Source: Euperipatoides rowelli
Lineage: Eukaryota > Onychophora > Udeonychophora > Euonychophora > Peripatopsidae
Reading direction: 5' to 3' (one strand)
Length of the DNA stretch: 10,879 nt
Assembly: GCA_003024985.2 (NCBI GenBank)
Contig: PXIH01S0004001.1
Program-made: the position numbers and the translations under genes
Notes under the pieces: generated by a model
Seen by the model: only the letters and a program-made list of their open reading frames with translations
Told to the model about the DNA's origin: nothing
Database searches by the model: none
In this document: in pieces, positions 1-7,291 of the stretch
How positions within the stretch are numbered: the first letter of the stretch is position 1
Layout: every line of letters starts with the position of its first letter

Positions 1-293
1 AGTGACAAAAGCACCAAGAGGACTAAGCAGTGGATATTAAGTATCATCATGTCAAGGATTTTATAGAAAGAGGAATAATTAAAATGAGCTATTGTTCAAC
101 AGAGCATAAGCCTCTGCCTAGGGGATTATTTGAGTTTCATGTAAGAAAATTAGGTATGATAAGTAACTANTTTAATAAGGACTGTTTTGAAACTAATGAG
201 GATTTAATGCCAAATGCTAGAGTATTGACAGTTTCACCCATTGAGCCATTTAGGGGGAAAGTTAAAATAACAAATGAACTCATTGGTGATTGA
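1..293 (+). pseudogene. Ty1/copia pol fragment: C-terminal end of RNase H
   Basis: This is the tail of a copia polyprotein, the RNase H that degrades the RNA strand during reverse transcription. The stretch DIKYHHVKDFIERGIIKMSY (from about position 30) is the typical end of copia RNase H. It is followed by a CSTEH segment and by KPLPRGLFEFHVRKLGM, the hallmark C-terminus. The window begins inside the domain, so the catalytic part is missing. Two lesions are visible. Bases 1-28 read as the preceding RNase H residues (STKRTK) in another frame, so there is a one-base frameshift near position 30. The usual LADIFT-type block between the TE and KPLPR motifs is absent, an in-frame loss of about seven residues. 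About 40 further codons follow the motif before a stop at 291-293. N170 falls in this tail. The domain call is safe; function is excluded by the breaks. Confidence 0.9.
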
Positions 294-362
294 CGCAGGA
301 CAATCAATGATAAATTAATCACTAGGCCAATGGTAGGGTCAGGTAATACTCATTGTTGCAAA
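294..362. other. non-coding sequence between copia pol stop and repeat A
   Basis: About 70 bases with stops in all frames. By position this would be the copia 3' untranslated region. I see no convincing polypurine tract next to the repeat that starts at 363. Confidence 0.4.
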
Positions 363-535
363 TGACACTTATGAATAGTATGTCTGTTATAAGGTTATGG
401 ATTGTTCGAATATATTAATGTTACTATCTGTCTAATAGGATTTAATTAATGAATACCGGTATATATTAATTTAACTAACATAAATTGATCCATGTGACAA
501 AGTAATCTGCACGTTTTGAATTTGGGTAGGCTTCA
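363..535 (+). repeat. direct repeat A, candidate copia LTR (173 bp)
   Basis: This block recurs at 1317-1484. By eye the two copies differ at six substitutions, one 6-base indel near the ACCGGT in this copy, one single-base indel and one N, so they are about 96% identical. The repeat begins TGACAC and ends CTTCA, so it has the TG...CA ends expected of an LTR. It lies about 70 bases after the end of a copia pol gene. It could instead be copia non-coding sequence duplicated by rearrangement, because no polypurine tract or clear primer site borders it. Each copy contains GGTTATGG (394-401 here), which resembles the start of the half-tRNA-iMet primer site used by some copia elements, but the match is too short to rely on. 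Confidence 0.75.
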
Positions 536-702
536 CTTGGCGGTTGCTCGCCATATTGTTTTTGTAGCACGTTTTTGTATTAAACTGTGAGTGGATTAGC
601 AAAGCTTTAGAGTCTTATTTAATGTATGATTTTAAACTTGAAAGTCAGTTTAGTAATCATTAAATCCAACAAGATAGTTTTGAACATTCACANCGACGGG
701 GT
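536..702. other. unassigned sequence between repeat A and copia pol remnant
   Basis: Stops occur in every frame and no domain is recognisable. By position this would be the leader and gag part of a copia copy. Contains N693. Confidence 0.3.
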
Positions 703-800
703 TTTGACGTGTTATGTAATAATGATGGATGCCAGGTATTTCGGAATAATATTCTAATACTGGACTGTGTACTGGTGAATGATAAATATAAGGTGAGAAG
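703..800 (+). pseudogene. possible copia pre-integrase remnant
   Basis: An open stretch reads LCNNDGCQVFRNNILILDCV followed by LVNDKYKV. This pattern (dGC.v...n.il......n.kY.v) resembles the gag/pre-integrase segment that sits between protease and integrase in copia polyproteins. It is only about 30 residues long, so the assignment rests on its shape and on its position just upstream of copia RT. If correct, the whole integrase has been deleted between here and about position 870. The open reading frame continues to 891 without further similarity that I can recognise. Confidence 0.45.
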
Positions 801-868
801 AAACAGAAAACACCCGGATAAAAGAAAGTCATTTGAGTTGCATAAAATCAGAACCACAGAGCGAAAAA

Positions 869-1316
869 GAAATAAAGAACATGAGCCCTGAAGAGCAAAA
901 GGCTTGGGAGACAGCCATGAAAGTCGAAATGGAAACTATGCAGGAAAATGAGGTACTGGAAGAGGAAGACCCACCACCGGGAACCCGTGTAATAGGGTCT
1001 AGGTGGACATTTAAAATTAAGTATAATGATAGAAACGAAGTGAGTAAGATAAGAGCCAGACTGGTGGCGATGGCTGTAGCCAACAAGAAGAAATAGACTA
1101 TAATATGACATTCGCTCCAGTGGTGAACCAAAACTCTATAAGGATACTGCTTAGCGTGGCGACAGGACTAAACTTCGAAATCAGACACTGCGACATCAAC
1201 TCTGCTTTCCTGTATGGTGAAATTAAAGAGTCAATTTATATGAGAACACCCAGGAGCGCTAGTGAAGGGAAGGTCCAAACATACCGACTAAAAAAGGCGA
1301 TTTATAGACTTAAAAA
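869..1316 (+). pseudogene. Ty1/copia pol fragment: N-terminal half of reverse transcriptase
   Basis: This is the N-terminal part of copia-type RT (RVT_2 family), which copies element RNA into DNA. In order I see SPEEQKAWETAMKVEMETM (from about 884), PPPGTRVIGSRWTFKIKY, RARLVAM, then in another frame TFAPVVNQNSIRILLSVA, CDINSAFLYGEIKESIYM and YRLKKAIYRLK. The Asp of CDINSAFL (1192-1194) is the first catalytic aspartate. A one-base deletion in the glycine codon at about 1072-1074 shifts the frame, so the first frame ends at 1096 and the second runs from about 1075. The conserved Trp of the NEVW-type motif is missing. At about 1313 the similarity stops abruptly, and repeat B begins four bases later, so the YVDD half of RT and all of RNase H are gone. 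The element is certainly non-coding today. Confidence 0.93.
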
Positions 1317-1484
1317 TGACACATATGAATAGTATTTCTGTTATAAGGTTATGGATTGTTCAAATATATTAATGTTGCTATCTGTCTAATAGGATTTAAT
1401 TAATGAATATATATTAATTTAACTAACATAAATTGATCCATGTGACCAAGTAATCTGCATGTTTTGAATTGTGGGTAGGCTNCA
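1317..1484 (+). repeat. direct repeat B, second copy of candidate copia LTR (168 bp)
   Basis: Second copy of the block at 363-535, same orientation, about 96% identical, starting TGACACATATG and ending at a CA (N1482 lies just inside). It is joined directly to truncated copia RT sequence with no polypurine tract between, so it marks a deletion or rearrangement junction. Downstream of 1485 the two copies no longer match. Confidence 0.75.
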
Positions 1485-2120
1485 CGTTGAACAAACGTTG
1501 AAGGATTACGAATATATTGAATATTCATTCATTACGATTTCTATTAGATCTTACCTCCAAAGCCTTGTTTTTATTTTTATTTTTTCTTCTTTTTAGTCAT
1601 AATCAGTGATGTTTTTAATCTTATATATGATTGATCCACAGTATCTTTGAGATGATTGATTTATAGTATTGTAAATAATACACATCAATTAGATCCTCAG
1701 TATAGAATTGATCTGAATGATATTCTGAATTTGGTAAATCCTAAATTAAGTTAATAAGCACGTCTGTTTATAGTATCCGCTGTGTAATCAAAGAGCTGTG
1801 AATCTCTCTTAATCAGATCCTCCAACGATGAAATGACACTCATCACTGATCAAGATCAAACCGCTTGAATTTGGAGTTTTGTTATCAATATATTTTTCAC
1901 TGAAAATAGCCACAAAAAGAATAAATTTAAAAGCTAGATCAGGAGCACCATTGAATAGTAGTTTCCTCTAGAAGCCAATGTACCGTTTTTTATGTATTCA
2001 CACCTCTAATGACAAAAATATTCAAAATCTTATGTTTTGTTAGTTTGTACTCATTGGGTGGCATGGGTGCCATTCTGATTTTTGAGAATAGGTACATTAG
2101 GTTACCAATACAGACAACTC
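1485..2120. other. unassigned AT-rich stretch
   Basis: No gene, RNA gene or known element is recognisable on either strand. The sequence at 1498-1540 (GTTGAAGGATTACGAATA...) is loosely like a copia LTR start, but I cannot confirm it. Three phased copies of a short motif related to ATTGATCCACAGTAT occur at 1629-1644, 1654-1669 and 1686-1703. A T-rich tract lies at 1567-1597. Confidence 0.4.
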
Positions 2121-2274
2121 ATCAAATAAAACATTTATTTATATATAAGCAACTATAGGTCATTGACCTTTGTACTATTATAAAGTAATTACTATGACGA
2201 AACCCAAACAAAACAGCACAACTCATATTTCACTATACAAGTTATGTTTCGTAAATCAATTTTTTTTTTTTAAA
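2121..2274 (-). other. probable LINE 3' untranslated region and terminus
   Basis: Read on the minus strand, this follows the LINE stop codon at 2275-2277. It includes an A-run opposite the T-run at 2262-2271 and ends in an A/T-rich segment reading TATATAAATAAATG at about 2133-2146. Short A/T-rich terminal repeats of this kind are common at the 3' ends of CR1/jockey-group elements. The exact terminus is an estimate. Confidence 0.45.
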
Positions 2275-2982
2275 TCATTTAGTGAGGGAGAAGATCACAT
2301 CTCTTGGCAAACTGTTCCAAGTGTCCACAACTCTTTTTATAGTATTTTTTTTTATGAGTTTTTTTGTTGTGGCCTCTTGAATTATCTCTGTTACTTCTTA
2401 TGAATATAGATTGCTGAAATCATTTTTCAAAACCACTTGTAGACATATGAGTTCTCCTCTTAAAGCTCTGAGATAGGAAGATTATGTTAAGATTTTTTAT
2501 TCTTTCACCATATGATAATTTGTGTTTGCTCCACACCATCTTAGTGAAGTTTCTTGTACTATTTAGTAGTTTTGTATTGCTTTTATTTTTTAGGTGCCAA
2601 ACAACCCTATTATAATTATTGGTTGTATAAAAGTGTTGTAAATTCTACTAAACATTGAACAATTAATATAATTAAAGGTTCATTTAATCATGCCCATTTT
2701 AGAGTTGATTTTATTAGCAATATAATTGGCATGTTTTGAAAAGGATACTTTGTGAGTCTAACCAAATTCCAAGTTCTTTGTGTTTTTATAGGCTACTTTT
2801 TCTATTATTTGGTGGTTTATTTTTAAAGAGAAATCTGATTTATCTATAGTTAAATGTTTACATTTTTGATAGTTCAGGTGAATAATAGTTATAATTATCT
2901 TCAAAGTTATTACATCCTATATATTTTGAGGTCATCTGCATATATCAGTACACGTGCAATTGTTTGTGATTTTAGTCATGTG
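2275..2982 (-). pseudogene. CR1/jockey-like LINE: C-terminal part of reverse transcriptase
   Basis: Minus-strand translation in shifting frames gives the second half of a non-LTR retrotransposon RT. In order I see VLIYADDLKIYRM (about 2913-2951; YADD at 2931-2942 is the catalytic motif), LNYQKCKHLTI, an LGIWLDS block, SFSKHANYIANKINSKMGMI (the Dig.l.H...i..Ka...lG.i region), SRIYNTFIQPII, FTKMVWSKHKLSYGERIKNL, and finally RVVDTWNSLPRDVIFS before a TGA at 2275-2277. This order and spacing match CR1/L2/jockey-group elements. The usual ~35 residues between LKIYR and LN..KC are reduced to about 16, an internal deletion. Several in-frame stops and at least four frame changes destroy it, which is why no long ORF exists. 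The N-terminal half is absent: similarity stops at about 2982, where a hAT-like terminus begins. I cannot name the exact clade. Confidence 0.85.
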
Positions 2983-3117
2983 CAGGGGTGAAAAGTCAGT
3001 ATTTTATTAAATTCGTCAGTAAAGTCGGTATTTCAAAATTTTATATGGGCTTTTCTGCTCTGTTTAGCAATAGAACAATTAGATTTATTGTGATCAGTTA
3101 AAATGTACCACTGGCCC
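2983..3117 (+). mobile_element. left end of a hAT transposon, with candidate terminal repeat
   Basis: Immediately beyond the LINE the sequence starts CAGGGGTGAAAAGTCAGT, which fits the CAGGGGTG... terminal inverted repeats common in hAT elements. The 135 bases up to the BEL insertion hold no coding sequence, as expected for a transposon 5' flank. The matching transposase lies on the far side of the BEL element (9869 onwards), so I read this as the left arm of one interrupted hAT copy. The 8 bases before it (2975-2982, GTCATGTG) would be the 8-bp target duplication typical of hAT. The partner terminus is not in the window, so the exact boundary is inferred. Confidence 0.6.
3113..3117. repeat. 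left copy of BEL target-site duplication (GGCCC)
   Basis: GGCCC directly precedes the left LTR, and the same five bases directly follow the right LTR at 9581-9585. A 5-bp duplication is usual for BEL/Pao integrases. Confidence 0.85.
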
Positions 3118-3397
3118 TGTTTTGTTTCAAACTAATTGTATTATACATACGCTTAACTAAATGATAAGGAAAACATTTGTTTCAAATAAGTCTAAACAAC
3201 TACAAAATACATGAAAAGCTCATACATGATGAGTTGTCATCTTTATTAATACACACACCATGAGGATTACCTTGCTATCGTTTTTTTTTTGTTTTCTACA
3301 CTAATCCCGCAGTAAATTGCTGCAGTACCGTACTGAAAGTTATCATAACTATATATATAAATTTAACAATGTAATTTTTGTCAAAATGTGCTAGACA
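3118..3397 (-). repeat. BEL 3' LTR (280 bp)
   Basis: Matches 9288-9580 with about 15 substitutions, 12 of them transitions, and about five indels. On the minus strand it begins TGTCTAGCAC and ends GAAACAAAACA. It contains a TATATATATAG box (near 3350-3360) and an AATAAA signal (3242-3247, minus), the usual LTR promoter and polyadenylation signals. Confidence 0.95.
3242..3247 (-). promoter_or_regulatory. AATAAA polyadenylation signal in 3' LTR
   Basis: AATAAA on the minus strand, conserved in the other LTR at 9421-9426. It lies about 110 bases downstream of the TATA-like sequence, a plausible layout for the end of the LTR R region. Confidence 0.5.
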
Positions 3398-3410
3398 TTC
3401 TGCCTGCCTT
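3398..3410 (-). promoter_or_regulatory. BEL polypurine tract
   Basis: On the minus strand AAGGCAGGCAGAA ends exactly where the 3' LTR starts (TGTCTAG). A purine-rich run in this position primes plus-strand DNA synthesis in LTR retrotransposons. Two C residues interrupt it, so it is imperfect. Confidence 0.6.
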
Positions 3411-3472
3411 GATTGGTACAATCAAAGCATTTGGAGAGCGAGCCAAAGTGTTGTTAAATGTTCTGAGCTCAA

Positions 3473-4706
3473 TCACTTCTCAAAGAGCAAGGGAGACACA
3501 TTATAGATTGCCCTTTTAAAGACTCCTCTGGCAGTTTTTAGTGGTACCACACACACCAAATCATCATTTCTAGGTTGTACCTCTAGGATCCTGGCTAGGC
3601 TCCATTTCAGTGGTGGAAGGTCCTTCTCTCTTAATAACACAAGTCTTCCCACCTTCAAATTTGGTTGGGCACAGGCCCACTTCGGACGCTGCTGTAGGCA
3701 AACGAGGTATTCTGAAGACCATTGCCTCCAGAAAGACTGGTACATGTTTGCACCAGCTGCCAATGTGCTAAACGATTTACAGGTTCATTAACAATTTTAG
3801 CTTCAGCTGGTTTGGTCAATGGTTGTCCTATGAGAAAATGTCCTGGAGTTAAGGCATCGGGGTCTGAAGAAAGCGGACTTAGAGGTCTGGAGTTTAGACA
3901 GGCCTCCACCTGTACCAGTAAGGTATAGAGCTCCTCGAATGTCAACATGCTGACACCCATCATGCGCATCAGAAGGCCCTTGGTGGCCTTTATACCGGCC
4001 TCCCACAGTCCACCAAAGTGAGGAGATCCCGGTGAATGAATTTCCAGGAAATGCCATCCGAGGCGAGACATTTATGTATGTCGTTTGACATAGCAAGCTT
4101 GTGCAGGCGTTGCAACTCCGAGTCTGCTCCTCTAAAGTTTGTTGCACAATCGCTATAAATGTGACTTGGTTTTCCTCTTTTTCCATAAATCTTTGGAGGG
4201 TTGCTATTAAAGCTTCAGTAGTGAGGCTGATCACAAGTTCCAGGTTGATTGCTTTAGTCACCATGCATACAAACAGGGCAATATAAGCTTTGTAGGATTG
4301 TTTCACCCTGCTCCCCCAAATTATGAATAGCCTGATGTATATCGGACCCCCATAGTCTATTCCAACTGCACAAAAGGTCTTGCCGGCCAGACGCGACAAG
4401 TCCGCAGAGATTTGCCATTAGTTGTTGACTTGTTTGTGCCTTATGTCGATGACAAACGACACAACTTTGAATCGTTGCGCGCACTACATTATGACCATTA
4501 AGAATCCAAAACTTGTGTCGGATTATGGACAACAATAATTGCGTACCAGCATGTAGGTTCTTTAAATGTTCATTACTGACCAATAATGAGGTGAAGTGGC
4601 ATTGCTGAGGTAATAAAGCCTGATAGCATTGATCAAATGGCTGTGCAGAGTTTTTTAATCTACCTCCCACTCTTAACACAACATTTTCATCCAAGAATGG
4701 ATTCAA
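3473..4706 (-). pseudogene. BEL integrase region with C-terminal DUF5641-like domain
   Basis: Integrase inserts the element DNA into the chromosome. From 4706 downwards the domains are as follows. PFLDENVVLRVGGRL precedes an H2C2 zinc finger (HLKNLH then CVVC, spacing H-x4-H-x29-C-x2-C). The catalytic core has Asp in VGIDYGGP (4355-4357), Asp in YSDCATNF (4149-4151) and Glu in GLWEAG (4000-4002), so all three DDE acids survive. Then come EACLNSRPLSPLSSDPDALT and GHFLIGQPL. A terminal domain, QSFWRQWSSEYLVCLQQRPKW through VGRLVLLRE, is typical of BEL/Pao (DUF5641). It stops just after SPLLFEK at about 3473. The region is spread over three frames: 4706-4254, 4399 to about 4180, a short middle piece, 4071-3655 and 3763-3473. 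It is therefore not translatable as one protein. Confidence 0.95.
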
Positions 4707-4865
4707 GTGCAGTACCTTACTATTAACTGGAAGGGTTTTATGATTTTGTAGTTGTGAAATTTCTGCCCTGAAGTTTTCCTGTTCAATGATTTTTATCCAA
4801 TAATTGAGAGCATTGTTTAGTTCTCCTTGTTAAATTTGGCCCAATGACCATTCAGATTTTTTCAC
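4707..4865 (-). pseudogene. BEL RNase H-integrase linker, degraded
   Basis: Joins the RNase H tail (ending near 4866) to the integrase finger. Stops in each minus frame and weak similarity only; assigned by position inside the element. Confidence 0.5.
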
Positions 4866-5360
4866 TCAGCAGTTGTGTACGAATCTACAGCAGTAGGCAG
4901 TTACATGCAATAAAGTTGAGAGGGATGAGTATTTCTGTAGTATGGGTAGAGCATTTGTAGATGCAGTGACAGTCAGTGCTATTTTGGGAGTGCAAACTTC
5001 CATGATTGTATCCCCAAGCATGTCGGGGTTCGCTCTTAACCTCCAAGAGTCTGGATCCTGAAGGAGCCAACAGGGCCCCCTCCACCAAAATGAGAAGTTG
5101 ATCAGCTGCATCACTGGCAGTCCTCTTGAGGCACAATCTGCTGGATTCTCGCCCAATGAGACCTGATTCCAGCTTTGCTGAGGGACCAACTCCTGAATCT
5201 GAGATACACAGTTCACCAAATGTCCACTTGCGTGGTGGAGCAGCCAATCATGCTAAGACTATGGTGGAGTCTGTCCAAGCACAGACTCGAAAACTCCAGC
5301 TTTGTGTTTATGATCGATGCCAACAGGCGACCAAGAAGGTGAGCCTGCAAGCTCTAGTCT
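4866..5360 (-). pseudogene. BEL RNase H region
   Basis: This segment corresponds to the RNase H that follows RT in BEL/Pao pol. Reading down from 5360 I see PRLELAG, the usual start of the domain's second half, then TDST at 5263-5274, an acidic catalytic motif. Next are LAAPPRKWTFGE, QIQELVPQQSWNQVSLGENP, ADCASRGLP (about 5118-5150) and FWWRGPCWLLQDPDSW, which are family hallmarks. A TGA sits exactly where the Trp after TDSTIVLA normally lies. Frames change at least twice, since 5247-4885 and 5219-4866 carry different parts. The upstream portion between 5360 and 5500 is more scrambled and only partly readable. The domain assignment is firm, and activity is excluded. Confidence 0.88.
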
Positions 5361-6440
5361 AGGTAGTGATAATTGTTTCAGGGGAGCCACCTTTGTCTTT
5401 GAGCACAGCAATTTCGTTGTGACTGTTCCATTGGAAGAGACTGTCTTGACATAGGCCGCAGCAGAATAGCAGTCTCCGAGCTGTCACAAAAGCCATGTAG
5501 CTCATTGGGTGGTCCATGCCTGTATCCCCAAATGTCTTGCAATTTTGATATTTAGCAGGTTGGGTAACTCCTGCTGCAAAGTGACCCACTCAGTGACTAT
5601 CTCCGGTGGAAGAAAATCATCCCATGAAACTCCCACTAGCCAGAGCCTTTGCATTAACAGCTTTGATTTTATTATAAATGGTGACAGCCAGCCAAGTGGG
5701 TCAAATAGCTGGGCTGTCACTGACAAAATAGTGCGTTTTGTTATCGTTGTCACCTTTGTAGGCTTAATTGGGAATGGAAAATGGTCTTTATGAGGATGCC
5801 AGATCAGTCCCAAGGTTTTCACCGAAGCATCAAATGCCAATGCGAAGGATTCTTCAGTGGCAAGAAGCTCACAAGGAAGATGGCTTAGCAGTTTTGGGTT
5901 GTTTGCCATCCACTTCCACAGCTCAAAACCACCTGCAGACAATAACCCGATTAGCTGTTTCTGAGTTTTGATTGCCTCATCCATTGTCATCGCTCCTGAC
6001 ATCAGGTCATCGACATAAAAGTCTGATTTTAATACCTGGGCACCCAGTGGAAAATTGTTTAGTTCATCAGCAGCCAATTGTAATGTTTTTGTTGCCAGGT
6101 ATGTTCCACATGCAGTGCCATAGGTGACTATTTAACTCATATTCCTCAATTGGGTCCTGCTGTGTCTCTCCAAACAATTCTCTTTTTATGCCTATCATCT
6201 TGATGAATGTGTACCTGTCTAAACATCTTTGCTAAATCGGCTGTAAATACTAATGGGTATATTCGGAATCGAAGCACTATTGCCAATAAACCATCTTGCA
6301 CAGTTGGTCCTGCCAATAATATTTTTCATTGAGAGATATCCCCGTAGTGGTCTTGCTTGAGGCATCTAACAGCACACATAGTTTTGTGGTGGTGCTTTCT
6401 TCCGAACTGTGTGGTGGGGTATATAGTATGGAACGCAAGA
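5361..6440 (-). pseudogene. BEL reverse transcriptase with Pao-type connection domain
   Basis: RT copies element RNA into DNA. The N-terminal palm is in two short frames between about 6080 and 6360. These carry a LDASSKTTTGISLNE-like start, ADLAKMFRQ with the first catalytic Asp (about 6220-6245), and VTYGTACGTYLATKTLQLAA. From 6077 to 5502 one frame is open for 191 codons: LGAQVLKSDFYVDDLMSGA (YVDD at 6006-6017), GGFELWKWMAN, KTLGLIWHPHKDHF, ILSVTAQLFDPLGWLSPFII and WDDFLPPEIVTEW. The last four are characteristic of the Pao peptidase_A17/connection segment. At least three frameshifts or stops lie between 6080 and 6366, and another near 5500-5590. This open stretch is one of the best preserved of the pol frames. 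The order protease-RT-RNase H-integrase is that of BEL/Pao. Confidence 0.95.
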
Positions 6441-7291
6441 GCTATTTTGGTTGCTGGTTACCTTAGACATGTGTCCCAACTCTAAATATTCTTGCATGAA
6501 TTCACAATATTGCAGATAGAGCCATGGCTGCCACCCGAACCTTGCCTCCATGTACCTCAAGCAATCCACAGCCCTGAGTCTACTTTCTCCCAATTCTTGA
6601 GTGACATTTGGGTTGAATGGCAGCCGAACTGTGAATCGTCCAGTTTCATCTCTTGAATGCGTTTCCTGAAAGTGGGCTTCGCAGAGCTGTTTCTCCATAG
6701 ATAGTGTTTTTATGCCAGGTAGTTCCTCTATTTCCCAGAATCTGTGTAGCTGTCCATCCAGGTCCAATGTGACATGATGTGAAATATCCTTCAAGGAAGA
6801 CGAGTTTGCTGATACGATGCCAGACAAGATCCAACCCAGTGTGGTCTGCTGGGCTGTTGGTGTGCCTGCTGGTCCCTTACGTTTTCCTGAGAGTGAATTC
6901 GACAAAGATGCCTGCCCCAAGCAAAATGTCCACTTCCCCTGGTCGGAAGAATGCTGGATCAGCCAAGTCAAGCTCCTTTAGGTGACTCCAGGAGGAGGGA
7001 TTTGAACATGTTGTGGAAGCAGACCAGTTATTTTTGGGAGTACTAGTGCCTTTATCACGTAAATATGTTTTTGGTCAGAGCTAGTGAAATGGCATGCCAC
7101 AGATCCACACGACGCAGTGCTGTTTAATTGACCCAACGCCCTTATGGACATATTTGAATAATGACGTCACAGTCTTAGCCGTTGCATACAATTTTCAGTC
7201 ATGAAGGATGCTTGTAACCCAGAGTCCAGAAGGGCTCTGCACTGCTGATAACCCCCTGTATTGTCTCTCACCTGGATGAGAGCGGTAAGAC
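6366..7291 (-). pseudogene. BEL aspartic protease and protease-RT linker
   Basis: The protease cleaves the Gag-Pol polyprotein. The stretch from about 7291 to 7166 reads LTALIQVRDNTGGYQQCRAL followed by LDSGLQASF. The DSG triad (Asp at 7224-7226) is the active-site motif of retropepsin-like enzymes, and this wording is typical of BEL/Pao (DUF1758 type). A TGA near 7166 ends that frame. Further down, residues resembling ALVLPKITGLLP appear near 7020. A 201-codon frame (6971-6366) then covers LLGQASLSNSLSG-like sequence, GWILSGIV, FWEIEELPGIKTLS and RFTVRLPFNPN, up to YYIPHHTVRKK, which leads into RT. The N-terminal part of this last frame matches the conserved end of the protease domain. The domain order is certain; the piece is split over at least three frames. 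Confidence 0.9.

Noticed and set aside
829-1131. Minus-strand open frames at 829-1131 and 848-1111 that look membrane-like
   Set aside because: They are antisense to clear copia RT sequence; the hydrophobic look comes from the reverse complement of Lys/Glu-rich codons.
2170-2403. 77-codon plus-strand open frame
   Set aside because: It is the antisense shadow of the LINE RT end and 3' UTR; low-complexity Phe/Tyr-rich product with no domain.
3118-3397. The repeats at 3118 and 9288 as a plain segmental duplication
   Set aside because: Flanking GGCCC, the primer site and the purine tract at the inner edges show they are LTRs.
3398-3472. Possible env-like gene after BEL pol
   Set aside because: Only about 75 bases lie between the pol stop and the 3' LTR, so there is no room for one.
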